A stretch of 64,000 nucleotides of DNA from Allonocardiopsis opalescens (GCF_003002095.1 NZ_PVZC01000010.1:124001-188000), one strand, 5' to 3'; numbered from the stretch's first letter, positions 45,947-54,528 are shown. The notes: generated by a model from the sequence alone, not told the origin. Translations and numbers: made by a program.

Positions 45947-46666
45947 TCACAGCAGCGCGCGGGCGGCCAGCACGGTGGCCGACAGCGCCGATACCGCCAG
46001 CAGCGCCGTCCTGGTGCGCCCGCCGTCCAGGTAGCGGCGCAGCGGACCCGCCAGCGCGAAGCCGGCCAGCAGGAACGGCAGCAGCCACAGGCCCGCCACC
46101 ACCTCGTCCCAGCTGAGCTGCCCGGCCACCGCCAGCGAGGCGATCGACAGCGCCGTGCCGAGACCGAGGAACGCGCCCAGCGTCGCACGCACCTCGGGCC
46201 CGGGGGCGTGCTGGTAGAGCAGCGCCACCGGGGGTCCGCCGATGGAGGTGGCCGTGCCGAACACCCCGGAGGCGGTGCCGGCGGCCACCAGGGTCGCCGG
46301 GCTCCGCCGGATGCTGGGAGCGGTGACGCTGAGGATCACCGCGGTGAGGATCACCCCGGCCACCAGCAGGTCCAGCAGCGTCCGCGAGACCATCGCGACC
46401 ACCCACACCCCCGCCACCGTGCCGGCGATCCGCCCCGCGAAGGCCCACCGGATCCCGCGCCAGTCGATGTGCGCCATCTCCCGCCCGGTGGTCAGCAGCG
46501 GCAGCGAGAAGGTCACGATCAGCATGGCGCCCGGCATCAGCTCAGGCGCCAGCAGCGTGAGCACGGGCGCGGCGATCAGCCCCACCCCGAGCCCCACGCT
46601 GCTCTGCACGAGCGACCCGAGCAGAACGGCCGCGCCGGTGATCGCGATGATTGCCCAGTCCGCCAC
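45947..46666 (-). CDS. TauE/SafE-family membrane permease
   Basis: Membrane protein of 239 aa with about seven hydrophobic segments and the two TauE repeats (GSLVQSSVGLGVGLIAAPVL and ASGVFGTATSIGGPPVALLY). The family includes sulfite, sulfonate or organic-anion exporters; the substrate is unknown. A link to the sulfite operon 33 kb away is not shown. GTG 46666 follows TAAGCT by 8 nt. An ATG at 46717 would add 17 polar residues. Confidence 0.88.
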   Translation of the reverse strand: MADWAIIAITGAAVLLGSLVQSSVGLGVGLIAAPVLTLLAPELMPGAMLIVTFSLPLLTTGREMAHIDWRGIRWAFAGRIAGTVAGVWVVAMVSRTLLDLLVAGVILTAVILSVTAPSIRRSPATLVAAGTASGVFGTATSIGGPPVALLYQHAPGPEVRATLGAFLGLGTALSIASLAVAGQLSWDEVVAGLWLLPFLLAGFALAGPLRRYLDGGRTRTALLAVSALSATVLAARALL

Positions 46667-47086
46667 AGCGACCGAGCTTAGCGATCGCCCCACTTCCCGA
46701 TCACAGGGTGATCCCATGTATGGCGCCGCCGGGCCCCTGACCCGCGCACACGCCCGGGACCGGACCGGCGGCGCCTCGCGGCGTACGCCCGTTCGACCGG
46801 CACGCGCGAACGGACCGCAGCGGTACGCGGAACCGCCGGCCGATCACCGAAACGCGATCGTCACGGTCGCGGCGGGCGGCGGAAACGACCGCTCTCTACG
46901 GTCGAGCCGTGGAAGCGGGAAGGTGCTCCGAGGCGCCCCGGGCGGTGCCGCCGCAAGCGTCGGGGGACGCGCGCACGCGGCGGGCGCCGCTCGGACGCGC
47001 CCCGGGCCGGATGCCCCGCGCGGTCGGACGGGGGCCGACCGCGCGTCCGGCCTCGCACGGATCCCGGCCGGCGCCCGAGCCGCCGT
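46667..47086. other. Intergenic region, mazG-like to tauE
   Basis: 420 bases without a supported gene. It holds the tauE promoter (TAAGCT at 46675-46680, read on the minus strand) and the terminator at 47017-47045. The rest is GC-rich and shows no repeat or conserved reading frame to me. Confidence 0.5.
47017..47045 (-). terminator. Terminator of the MazG-like gene
   Basis: CGCGCGGTCGG and CCGACCGCGCG form a perfect 11-bp stem with a 7-nt loop starting 42 nt past the stop codon. Confidence 0.7.
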
Positions 47087-47401
47087 TCACTCGGCCGGGA
47101 AGCGCCCCTCGTTGATGGCGACCTTCTCCCTCAAGGCCGCGTCGAGGTCCACGTCGAGGACGTCGGCGAGGCGGAGCAGGTAGCTGAGGACGTCGGCCAT
47201 CTCCATGCGGACGGCGTGGGCCTTGGCGGGGTCGTGCATGACCTCGGCGGACTCCCGCGGGTCGAGCCACTGGAACTCCGCCGCGAGTTCGCCGGCCTCG
47301 CCGGCGAGGGCCATGGCGAGGTTCTTGGGGGTGTGGAAGCGGCCCCAGTCGCGCCGGTCGGCGAAGTCGGCGAGCAGCTTCTGCAGGTCGGGGATGCTCA
47401 T
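47087..47401 (-). CDS. MazG-like nucleotide pyrophosphohydrolase
   Basis: All-alpha NTP pyrophosphatase of 104 aa that hydrolyses non-canonical or surplus dNTPs, of the small dimeric type related to dCTPase/RS21-C6. The metal site follows the ExxE...ExxD pattern: GEAGELAAEFQW and VRMEMADVLSYLLRLAD. TPKNLAMALAGE is typical of this group. ATG 47401. It was probably transcribed alone, since a hairpin follows. Confidence 0.92.
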   Translation of the reverse strand: MSIPDLQKLLADFADRRDWGRFHTPKNLAMALAGEAGELAAEFQWLDPRESAEVMHDPAKAHAVRMEMADVLSYLLRLADVLDVDLDAALREKVAINEGRFPAE

Positions 47402-47504
47402 TGGGACAGGTCTACCACCGATCCGCGCCCGGTCCGGCGCCCGGTCCGGGATGCCCGGCCGGGTGCGGGCGGCGGGTGTCGGAGGGCGGCGCTAGAGTCG
47501 CGCC

Positions 47505-47948
47505 GTGACCATTGGGCAGATCGTGGACGCGAACGACGAATCGGCGCCGCTCGGCGGCTTCCTGGCGGCGCAGGAGCCCGCGTGGCTGGCCGAGCAGCTG
47601 CTGCGGATCGCCGACGACGATCCGGTGGTGCGGGTGCGGCTGCTGGGCGCGGCCGGTGCGGACGGCGCGGTGCCGGCCTGCCGCGAGCTGCTGGAGCGCG
47701 CCGTCACCGGCTTCGTGCCGTACGTGGACGACGACGCGCTCCACGTGGGCGACGGCGGCTGGGAGCGGCTGGAGCGCGCCCTCGGCGCGCTCGAGGACCT
47801 GATCGAGTACGGCTATGCCGCCGAGGTCGCCCGGCTGGCGGCCGAGGCGGTCGAGCTGTACGAGCGGACCCACGGCGACGCCGAGGGCGAGCACGGCGAG
47901 CGGCTGGCGGAGATCGCCGAGTCGGCGGCCGGGCCGGCCGGCGGCTGA
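47505..47948 (+). CDS. Hypothetical acidic helical protein
   Basis: A 147-aa protein without a family that I can name. It is rich in Ala, Leu, Glu and Asp and predicted to be helical throughout (LAEQLLRIADDDPVVRVRLLGAAGA, ERALGALEDLIEYGYAAEVARLAAEAVELYERTHGD), reminiscent of HEAT- or TPR-like scaffolds. TAGAGT ends 7 nt before GTG 47505, supporting this start and a leaderless mRNA. It is divergent from the MazG-like gene. Confidence 0.72.
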   Translation: MTIGQIVDANDESAPLGGFLAAQEPAWLAEQLLRIADDDPVVRVRLLGAAGADGAVPACRELLERAVTGFVPYVDDDALHVGDGGWERLERALGALEDLIEYGYAAEVARLAAEAVELYERTHGDAEGEHGERLAEIAESAAGPAGG

Positions 47949-47970
47949 CCGGTCCGCCGCGGGGCGGGGC

Positions 47971-48723
47971 TCAGTCCGCGTCCGAGCGGGACCGGATGAA
48001 CGCCTCGATCCCGTCGAGCATGCGCTCCAGGCCGAAGGCGAAGACGTCGTCGGCGTCGGGGAGCCCGTGGACCAGGCCGCTGCGGGCCACGTGGGGGAAG
48101 CGGCGGAAGTCGACCCTGCGGCCCAGGAAGTCCACCTGGGCGGTGAACCATTCGGCGGCCTGGATGCTGTCGCGCCGCTCGGCCTCGGCGATGTCGCCGG
48201 CGGTGCGCGCGACGCCGCGCACGTAGGCGTCGACGGTCTCGATGACCATCACCTTCTCGCGGCCGTCCAGGTCCGTGTCGTCCAGGACGCGCAGCGCGGA
48301 GTCGTACCACGCCATCAGGTTGGGGCCGGGCAGCGGGCGGACCGCGGCCACCTGGAGGGCCCAGGGGCTGCGCCGGAACCCGATCCAGTCCTCGTGCGCC
48401 CAGGCCGTGAACTTGGCCCGCCAGTCGCCGGGGACGGTGTGCGGCAGCGCGGCGTCCGCGGCGACGGCGTCGAGCATGAGCGCGAGCAGCTCGGTCTTGC
48501 CCGGGACGTAGGTGTAGAGGGTCGTGGTGCCGACGCCGAGCCGGGCGGCCACCCGCCGCATGGACAGCGCGGCCAGGCCCTCGGCGTCGGCGATCTCGAT
48601 CGCCGCCCGCACGATCCCGGCCAGTTCCAGCCCTTGGCGCGGGCCCCGGCTCGGGCGGGGCGCGTTTCCCCACAGCAGCTCCAGCGCGCGGGTGGGGTCC
48701 TGGGCACTCATGTCGGTCGTCAT
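47971..48723 (-). CDS. TetR-family regulator
   Basis: Regulator of 250 aa with HTH at about residues 35-80 (LELAGIVRAAIEIADAEGLAALSMRRVAARLGVGTTTLYTYVPGKTEL) and a C-terminal domain of the TetR_C_1 type (AWAHEDWIGFRRSPWALQ). It is divergent from the DUF418 membrane protein gene, with a perfect 9-bp dyad between them, so it very probably represses itself and that gene. Confidence 0.92.
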   Translation of the reverse strand: MTTDMSAQDPTRALELLWGNAPRPSRGPRQGLELAGIVRAAIEIADAEGLAALSMRRVAARLGVGTTTLYTYVPGKTELLALMLDAVAADAALPHTVPGDWRAKFTAWAHEDWIGFRRSPWALQVAAVRPLPGPNLMAWYDSALRVLDDTDLDGREKVMVIETVDAYVRGVARTAGDIAEAERRDSIQAAEWFTAQVDFLGRRVDFRRFPHVARSGLVHGLPDADDVFAFGLERMLDGIEAFIRSRSDAD

Positions 48724-48752
48724 CTTGACTCATCCTAGGAACTCCGCATAGC

Positions 48753-48776
48753 GTTCGGAGTATTGAAACTCCGAAC
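48753..48776. promoter_or_regulatory. TetR operator between tetR and the DUF418 gene
   Basis: GTTCGGAGT-ATTGAA-ACTCCGAAC is a perfect 9-bp inverted repeat with a 6-bp spacer, 30 nt upstream of tetR and 44 nt upstream of the DUF418 start. A further half-site ACTCCG lies at 48741-48746. Confidence 0.7.
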
Positions 48777-48819
48777 ACTGTTCCAGGTTTTCCGACCCGG
48801 CCTCGAGAAGGGGGCACCG

Positions 48820-50106
48820 ATGACGCAGACGGGTGAGCCGGCCGCGCGGGCGGTCCGGCGTGGGGCGGTGCGGCCCGGGGAGCGCGTCCTGGCACCCGAC
48901 CTCGCCCGGGGGGCGATGCTGCTGCTGATCGTGCTGTCCAACACCACCTTCTACCTGTGGGCGGCGCGGTACGGGCCCTCGGGCTGGCATCCCGTGGACG
49001 GCTCCGCGCTCGACCGGGCCGTCCAGTTCGCGATGATCGTGGGACTCGACCTGCGGGTCTATCCGCTGTTCGCCTTCCTGTTCGGCTACGGCATGATGCA
49101 GCTCTTCCTGCGCCAGACGGCGGCGGGCACCTCCGAGCGCGCGGCCGCGGCGCTGCTGCGGCGGCGGAGCCTCTGGCTGCTGGTGTTCGGCTTCGCGCAC
49201 GCCGCGCTGCTGATGGCCGGCGACATCCTCGGGGTCTACGGCCTGCTGAGCCTGCTGCTCGGCGCCCTGTTCCTGCGCCGTGCGGAGCGCACGGTGCTGG
49301 TGTGGGCGGCGGTCGGCGCCGCGCTGATGCTGGTGCTGCTGGCGTCCACGGTGCTGTGGCTGCTCTCGGGCTCGCTGCCGGCCGGGGGCGGCGCGGCCGA
49401 GCCGTCCTTCGCGCTGTACGGGGCCGACGAGTCCGATCCACTGGCCGCGGCCGCCACCCGGCTGAGCACCTGGGCCTCCCTGCTGGTCACGGCGCCGCTG
49501 GGGATCACCTTCGAGGTGGCGATGCTGCTGGGCTTCTGGGCGGCGCGCCGGCGGGTGCTGGAGGAGACCCACCGCCACCTCCGGCTGCTGTGGGGCGTGG
49601 CCGTGGCCGGGATCGCGCTGGGCTGGCTGGGCGGCCTGCCCGCGGCGCTCGCGCACGTCGGCGTGTTCTCGGTGCCGGCGGCCGCGCTGGGGGATTTCGG
49701 GCCGATCTTCCTGATCCAGAGCTACACCGGCCTGCCGGGCGGCCTGGGGTACGTCGCCGCCTTCGCGCTCGTCGCCCACTACCTGCCCTCGCGGCTGCGC
49801 TCGACGGTCCCGGTGGTGGCGGTGGCCGCCGTGGGGCGGCGCTCGCTGTCGAGCTATCTGGCGCACTCGCTGCTGTTCTCCCCCGTCCTGGCCGCCTGGG
49901 GGCTCGGGCTGGGGGCGGCGCTGAGCAGCGCCACCATGGCGCTGTATGCGGTGGCGGTGTGGGCGGCGACCGCCGCGGCGGCCTACGCGATGGAACGTAC
50001 CGGGCGGCGGGGGCCGGCCGAGGTGCTGCTGCGGCGGCTGGTCTACCGCGACGCCGAGCGCAGCGCGGCCCCCGCCGGCCCTGGTGCGGAGTCCAGACCG
50101 GGCTAG
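48820..50106 (+). CDS. DUF418 membrane protein
   Basis: Polytopic membrane protein of 428 aa with about ten hydrophobic segments. The N-terminal motif DLARGAMLLLIVLSNTTFYLWA and VYPLFAFLFGYGMMQLFLRQ, and the C-terminal GRRSLSSYLAHSLLFSP, are typical of DUF418/YeiB proteins related to acyltransferase-3 membrane folds. No biochemical role is known; control by an adjacent TetR suggests an inducible transport or resistance role (inference). ATG 48820 follows AAGGGGG. Confidence 0.9.
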   Translation: MTQTGEPAARAVRRGAVRPGERVLAPDLARGAMLLLIVLSNTTFYLWAARYGPSGWHPVDGSALDRAVQFAMIVGLDLRVYPLFAFLFGYGMMQLFLRQTAAGTSERAAAALLRRRSLWLLVFGFAHAALLMAGDILGVYGLLSLLLGALFLRRAERTVLVWAAVGAALMLVLLASTVLWLLSGSLPAGGGAAEPSFALYGADESDPLAAAATRLSTWASLLVTAPLGITFEVAMLLGFWAARRRVLEETHRHLRLLWGVAVAGIALGWLGGLPAALAHVGVFSVPAAALGDFGPIFLIQSYTGLPGGLGYVAAFALVAHYLPSRLRSTVPVVAVAAVGRRSLSSYLAHSLLFSPVLAAWGLGLGAALSSATMALYAVAVWAATAAAAYAMERTGRRGPAEVLLRRLVYRDAERSAAPAGPGAESRPG

Positions 50107-50127
50107 CACCCGCGCAAGGCCGGGTGC
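50106..50127 (+). terminator. Terminator of the DUF418 gene
   Basis: GCACCCG and CGGGTGC form a 7-bp stem around an 8-nt loop, starting at the last base of the stop codon. Confidence 0.55.
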
Positions 50128-50193
50128 GGGGGCGCTCGCACGCCCGTCCGTCTCCGCCCGGGTGCAGTTCGGCACTCGCTTCCGCATCCGGCC

Positions 50194-50209
50194 AGATGTA
50201 CCGACATCT
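50194..50209. promoter_or_regulatory. AGATGT-ACCG-ACATCT dyad before the Mrr-like gene
   Basis: Perfect 6-bp inverted repeat with a 4-bp spacer, 58 nt upstream of ATG 50268. ATGT/ACAT half-sites recall PadR-type operators. Confidence 0.4.
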
Positions 50210-50267
50210 CTACGGATTCACCGTCTCGTCGCGGGATGATGGTGTCCCCGACACGTGAGGCCGGTGG

Positions 50268-50918
50268 ATGGCACGAACCCGCGGCAGACGGCGTCCACGC
50301 CGACGTCAGCGCCGCCGCTCGCGCGGCGCCTTAAGCGAGTTGCGGGCGGCGCTGGCCGCCTTGGCCCTGCTGGCGGCGGTGGGCCTGGTGGTGTGGGTCG
50401 CCGGCAACTGGGCGCAGGTTTGGCCGTGGCTGGCGGGCGGCGCCGGGGTGGCACTGCCGCTGGCCGCGGCGCTGCTGGTGCTGTGGCGGCGCGAGCAGGC
50501 GAACCGGCGCCGCTGGTGGCTGCGCGCGAACGCGAATCTCGGCCGGATCGACGCGATGCCCGGCATCGCCTTCGAGGTCTACGTCGCCGAGCTGCTGCGG
50601 CGCGACGGCTATACGCGGGTGGTGGTCCACGGCGGCGCCAACGACGGCGGGGTCGACATCACCTGCCGGTCGCCGGACGGCCGGCCCGTCGCCGTCCAGT
50701 GCAAGCGCTGGCGCTCCCCGGTGCCGGCCCACGAGATCCGCGACCTCCTCGGCGCGCTGGCCAGCACCCACCGCGGGCATGTCGGCGTCTTCGTGACCAG
50801 CAGCCGCTTCACCGGGCCCGCGGTCCAGGCGGCGCACGGCTCGCCGGTCGTGCTGGTGGACCGGGCGTCGCTGGCCCGCTGGATCGACCGGTCCCCGCCC
50901 GCGCTACCGGCCCGGTGA
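50268..50918 (+). CDS. Membrane-anchored Mrr-type restriction endonuclease-like protein
   Basis: Protein of 216 aa. A very basic N-terminus (first 20 residues, mostly Arg) is followed by two membrane segments (LALLAAVGLVVWVAGNW and GGAGVALPLAAALLVLW), then a Mrr_cat PD-(D/E)XK nuclease domain: FEVYVAELLRRDGYTRVVVHG, the catalytic GGVDITCRS and AVQCKRW (D...QxK), and HVGVFVTSSRFT. Such membrane-linked Mrr domains are known in bacteria; targets are unclear. No methylase gene is adjacent. Confidence 0.88.
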   Translation: MARTRGRRRPRRRQRRRSRGALSELRAALAALALLAAVGLVVWVAGNWAQVWPWLAGGAGVALPLAAALLVLWRREQANRRRWWLRANANLGRIDAMPGIAFEVYVAELLRRDGYTRVVVHGGANDGGVDITCRSPDGRPVAVQCKRWRSPVPAHEIRDLLGALASTHRGHVGVFVTSSRFTGPAVQAAHGSPVVLVDRASLARWIDRSPPALPAR

Positions 50919-50973
50919 CCGGCTCCGGCGCCGGTCCGGCCGGGCCGGGTGCCCTCGCCGGCCGGGCCGCCGC

Positions 50974-51384
50974 TCACGGGTGCAGCGGCAGCCCCTTGAA
51001 GGCCGCCGACACCGCGTTGCGCGGCCCGTATACGGCGATCCCCACCAGCCGCAGCTGCTCGCTGGGCACCGCGCGCACGGCCGCGCGGTTGTCCTCGTCA
51101 TTGTCGGTGCCGAACAGCTCCTCGGTGTAGACGCCCACCCGCAGTCCGCGCCCAAGCGCCCTGTCGCGGGCCCGGGCCAGTCCGGTCGCGTCGGCGAGGT
51201 GCACCAGGACAGGCTGCCCGATCATCGGCAGGTAGCGGACGCCCGAGGCGTCCTCGTAGGGCTTGCCCACCAGTCCGTCCACCTCACCGGCGACACCCCC
51301 GGCGAGGAAGGCCGTCACATTGAGCCGCTGCCACACCGCCAGGTCGTCCCGGACGGCAATGGCGATCTTGGTCTCGAAGCGCAT
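50974..51384 (-). CDS. DUF2000 family protein
   Basis: A 136-aa protein starting MRFETKIAIAVRDDLAVWQRLNV (given here only to fix the start at ATG 51384), with GVRYLPMIGQPVLVHLA and EELFGTDNDEDNRAAVRAV, the conserved stretch of DUF2000, a small peptidyl-tRNA-hydrolase-like fold of unknown function. These proteins are often encoded beside regulators or acetyltransferases. It is divergent from the GrpB gene. Confidence 0.85.
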   Translation of the reverse strand: MRFETKIAIAVRDDLAVWQRLNVTAFLAGGVAGEVDGLVGKPYEDASGVRYLPMIGQPVLVHLADATGLARARDRALGRGLRVGVYTEELFGTDNDEDNRAAVRAVPSEQLRLVGIAVYGPRNAVSAAFKGLPLHP

Positions 51385-51467
51385 GCGCCGATCATGGCGC
51401 CGGACCGGCCGGGGGTCTTGAACGCTGGTGCGCTGGTCCGCCCCAGCGCCGTGGCCGTGTTCTCGGG

Positions 51468-51511
51468 CGGTCGCGCGCACCGCCTGAGCAGCCCGCCGGT
51501 GCGCGCGACCG
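51468..51511. repeat. 15-bp perfect inverted repeat, DUF2000 / GrpB
   Basis: CGGTCGCGCGCACCG (51468-51482) and its exact complement (51497-51511), separated by 14 nt, in the divergent intergenic region 40 nt upstream of the GrpB start. It is a strong potential cruciform or operator. Confidence 0.6.
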
Positions 51512-51551
51512 GTGACCGCTCGCCGTCACCCGGTCGCGCTAGTGTGACGCG

Positions 51552-52115
51552 GTGAGCGAGGACGCCCCCGCCTGGGCCTACGAGCGGGCGGAGCTCCGCC
51601 CGTACGACCCGCGGTGGGCGGTGCGCGCGGCGGCGGAGTGCGAGCGGCTGGGCGATCTGCTGGCGCCGTGGCTGCTCTCCGGTGTGGTGCACATCGGTTC
51701 GACGGCCGTGCCCGGGCTCGCCGCCAAGCCGGTCATCGACCTGATGGCCTCCGTGGCCGATCTGGACACCGCGGTGGGCCGGGCGTCCGAGCGGCTCGCC
51801 GCCGACGGCTGGTGCCTGGTGCCGCCGGACCTGGACCGGCGGAGCTGGCGGCGCTTCTTCGTCAAGCCGGACCCGTCGGGCCGTCGCCGCCAGGCGCACC
51901 TGCACCTGATCCGGGCCGGACACCCGCGGTGGGCCGAGCAGGTCCGCTTCCGCGACGCGCTTCGCCGCGACCGCCGGCTCGCACAGAGGTACGCGGACCT
52001 GAAGCGCCGACTGGCGGAGCGGCACGGACACGACCGCGAGGCGTACACGGCGGCCAAGGCGGAGTTCGTGGCGAGCGTCCTGGCGGAGCACGGCCGTCCC
52101 GGCACGCCTCGTTGA
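51552..52115 (+). CDS. GrpB-family nucleotidyltransferase-like protein
   Basis: A 187-aa protein of the GrpB/UPF0157 family with a minimal nucleotidyltransferase fold. The core is VVHIGSTAVPGLAAKPVIDLMASV (GS motif plus Asp), followed by RRFFVKPDPSGRRRQAHLHLIRAGHPRW and a C-terminal helix with Lys/Glu. Some members link to coenzyme A or dephospho-CoA metabolism, and the cellular role is not settled. TAGTGT ends 6 nt before GTG 51552, so it is probably leaderless. Confidence 0.9.
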   Translation: MSEDAPAWAYERAELRPYDPRWAVRAAAECERLGDLLAPWLLSGVVHIGSTAVPGLAAKPVIDLMASVADLDTAVGRASERLAADGWCLVPPDLDRRSWRRFFVKPDPSGRRRQAHLHLIRAGHPRWAEQVRFRDALRRDRRLAQRYADLKRRLAERHGHDREAYTAAKAEFVASVLAEHGRPGTPR

Positions 52116-52235
52116 CGGACGGCGCGGTGGCCGGGTCCCGAGGCGGCGGCCGCGTATCACCGCCAGGCCGTCCACGGCCTCCGTCCGTTCCCGTCTACCA
52201 TCCATGAGCCCGGGACGTGGCAGGAGGTGGAACCG

Positions 52236-53075
52236 ATGACGGCAGGCCGCGACTGGGTGCGGTACTGGCGGGATCCGGGGCGGCCGCTGGAGGCGATGGC
52301 GGCCCACTTCGAGCGGCACGTCTACCACCGGCACAGCCACGACGCCTACTCCTTCGGCGTCACCGAGGAGGGCGCGCAGGCGTTCAGCTGCCGCGGCGCG
52401 GCGCACACCAGCGCGGCGGGCATGGTGATGGCCTTCAACCCCGATGATCCGCACGACGGCCGCGCCGCCGACGCGCTCGGGTTCACCTACCGGATCGTGC
52501 ACATCGGGCCCGACCTGATCCGCGCCCTGCTCGCCGACGTGACCGGCGGAGCTGCCGCGCTCCCGCTCTTCGCGCGTCCCGTCGTCCACGACCCCGTGCT
52601 CGCACGCGCGCTGCGCCGCCTGCACAGCGCGCTCCTCGGCGGCGCCGACACCCTGCGACGCGATGAAGAACTGGCGGCCGCGGTCGCCGCCATGGTGCGC
52701 CGCTCCGCCACCCGCGGGCTCTCGGCGCCGTCCCCCGCCGCCGACGCCGACCGCACGGCCGCCCAGGTCCGCGAGCTGCTGCACGAGCGGATGCCGGCCG
52801 ACATCACCCTGGACGAGCTGGCGAAGGGCCGCAGCCGCTTCGCCGTCTACCGCGACTTCCGCGCCCGCTACGGCATGGCGCCCAGCGACTACCTCCGCCA
52901 GCTGCGGCTGCGCGCCGCACGCGCGCTGCTGGCCGCGGGAGTGCCGCCCGCCGAGGCGGCCGGCCGCGTCGGCTTCGCCGACCAGAGCCATCTCACCCGC
53001 TGGTTCGGCCGCTACTACGGGATCACCCCGGCCGGCTACGCCCGCGGCCGCGCCTCCGTGGCGAGCCCGAGGTAG
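52236..53075 (+). CDS. AraC-family regulator
   Basis: Activator of 279 aa with an N-terminal cupin (HVYHRHSHDAYSFGVTEEGAQAFSCRGA, His residues of the arabinose-binding-like barrel) and a C-terminal double HTH (LDELAKGRSRFAVYRDFRARYGMAPSDYLRQLRL and AAGRVGFADQSHLTRWFGRYYGITPAGYA). ATG 52236 is fixed by AGGAGG at 52222-52227; GTG 52227 overlaps that site. The last 40 nt overlap the exonuclease gene on the other strand. Confidence 0.92.
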   Translation: MTAGRDWVRYWRDPGRPLEAMAAHFERHVYHRHSHDAYSFGVTEEGAQAFSCRGAAHTSAAGMVMAFNPDDPHDGRAADALGFTYRIVHIGPDLIRALLADVTGGAAALPLFARPVVHDPVLARALRRLHSALLGGADTLRRDEELAAAVAAMVRRSATRGLSAPSPAADADRTAAQVRELLHERMPADITLDELAKGRSRFAVYRDFRARYGMAPSDYLRQLRLRAARALLAAGVPPAEAAGRVGFADQSHLTRWFGRYYGITPAGYARGRASVASPR

Positions 53076-53998
53076 GCGAGGAACTCGGCTTCGCCGATCA
53101 GCTCGATGGCCTGCCCCTTCTCCCGGTACGCCTCGGCCTGGCGCTGCTTGCCGGTCGGGCCGCCCAGTTCGGCGCGGCCGATCACCAGGATGTCGGTCTT
53201 CTTGGTGACGTTCTTGGCCGGCCGTCCCCCGGCCTCGGCGATCCGCTGCCAGGCCTCGGGTTTCGGCATGGAGGCGAGATCACCGGTGACGCACACCGTC
53301 CGCCCGTACAGCGGGCCCGCGGGGTCGGCGTCGGCGACCGGCTCCGGCAGGGGGGCGCGCGCCTCCGCCTGCCACTGGTCGTACCGGGCCGCGCGGCCGG
53401 CGCCGCCGGGCGCGGCGGCCGGACGCGAGGGCGCGCCGCCGCGCCCGGCGGCCAGCCTGGACATCGGCCCCAGTCCGGTCAGCGATGTCGCGCCGTGCGT
53501 GCGCAGGGCCGCGAGCATGATGTGCGCGGCCGCCTCGGCGTCGGCGTCGGCGCTGTGGTGCCGGCGCAGCTGGTGGCCGATGTGGGCGCAGACGGTGGGC
53601 AGCTTGTGGTTGGGCAGCACCGACCAGGTGCGCCGCGCGACGGCGAGCGTGCACGCGTAGTCGACGTCCGGCCAGCCCAGCCCGGTGTGGCCGCACGCCG
53701 TCCTGAGCACCCCGATGTCGAACACCGCGTTGTGCGCCACCAGCGGTGCGCCCCGGTTGAAGGCGAGCAGCCGCTCGAAGACCTCGGGCCATTCGGGCGC
53801 CCCGGCGACGTCGTCGGCGGTGATGCCGTGCACGGCGATGTTGTACGGCGAGAAGAACCCGACCCCCCGCGGCGGCCGTACCAGGCTGGTGAAGCGGTCG
53901 ACGAGCCTGCCGTCTTCGACCCGGACCGCCCCGACCGAGCACACGCTGCCGCGGTCGTGGTTGGCCGTTTCGAAATCGATCGCGACCCAGGCCCCGGA
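53036..53998 (-). CDS. DnaQ-like 3'-5' exonuclease with BRCT domain
   Basis: A 320-aa protein. The DEDDh exonuclease at about residues 4-170 has VAIDFETANHDRGS (Exo I), PLVAHNAVFDIGVLR (Exo II) and HHSADADAEAAAHIM (Exo III with His/Asp). A linker leads to a C-terminal BRCT domain, LYGRTVCVTGDLASMPKPEA and KKTDILVIG. It probably trims DNA ends in repair. The start is uncertain: TTG 53998 directly before the exonuclease fold is preferred, since ATG 54103 would overlap the divergent gene's ribosome-binding site. Confidence 0.85.
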   Translation of the reverse strand, partial: SGAWVAIDFETANHDRGSVCSVGAVRVEDGRLVDRFTSLVRPPRGVGFFSPYNIAVHGITADDVAGAPEWPEVFERLLAFNRGAPLVAHNAVFDIGVLRTACGHTGLGWPDVDYACTLAVARRTWSVLPNHKLPTVCAHIGHQLRRHHSADADAEAAAHIMLAALRTHGATSLTGLGPMSRLAAGRGGAPSRPAAAPGGAGRAARYDQWQAEARAPLPEPVADADPAGPLYGRTVCVTGDLASMPKPEAWQRIAEAGGRPAKNVTKKTDILVIGRAELGGPTGKQRQAEAYREKGQAIELIGEAEFLAYLGLATEARPRA

Positions 53999-54114
53999 CA
54001 ATGATCGACACCGCCCGTCATGTAGTTGACTGTTGGACTGCTGTTCGACTCTATCGCCGCCCGGCGGTACCGCGTCGGCGTTTCCGCGCGGGCGGCACGA
54101 CATACGGAGGACTC

Positions 54115-54516
54115 ATGCTGTTCGGGGCAGAGCACGTGCGGCGCTACCGGGAGACCGACGGCGCCGAGGGGCATGACTGGCAGAACACGACCGTGCTGCT
54201 CCTCACCACCACCGGGCGCAAGACCGGCCTGGAGCGCACCACGCCGCTGATCTACCAGACCGACGGGGACGACTACGTGGTGGTCGCCTCCAACGGCGGC
54301 GAACCGGACCACCCGCTGTGGTACAAGAACCTGGTCGCGGACCCGAACGTGACGGTGCAGGTCTGGGGTGACCGCTTCGCCGCGGTGGCGCACACCGCCG
54401 ACGCCGAGGAGAAGGCTCGGCTCTGGCCGAAGATGACCGCGACCTGGCCCGCGTACGACCAGTACCAGACCAAGACGGACCGCCCGATCCCGGTGGTCGT
54501 CCTGCGTCGCGCCTGA
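54115..54516 (+). CDS. F420-dependent (deazaflavin) oxidoreductase, Ddn type
   Basis: A 133-aa protein of the Ddn/nitroreductase group with a split-barrel fold that binds coenzyme F420. TVLLLTTTGRKTGLERTTPLIYQ carries the GRKTG phosphate-binding motif, and VVVASNGGEPDHPLWYKNLVADPNVTVQ is the typical second motif. It reduces quinones or activated double bonds; the substrate is unknown. GGAGG precedes ATG 54115 by 4 nt. A very strong hairpin follows. Confidence 0.92.
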   Translation: MLFGAEHVRRYRETDGAEGHDWQNTTVLLLTTTGRKTGLERTTPLIYQTDGDDYVVVASNGGEPDHPLWYKNLVADPNVTVQVWGDRFAAVAHTADAEEKARLWPKMTATWPAYDQYQTKTDRPIPVVVLRRA

Positions 54517-54528
54517 CGTCGGCGAATC

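Noticed and set aside
46909-47115. Plus-strand ORF of 68 codons upstream of the MazG-like gene end
   Set aside because: Pro/Arg-rich, crosses a terminator hairpin and overlaps the 3' end of a real gene.
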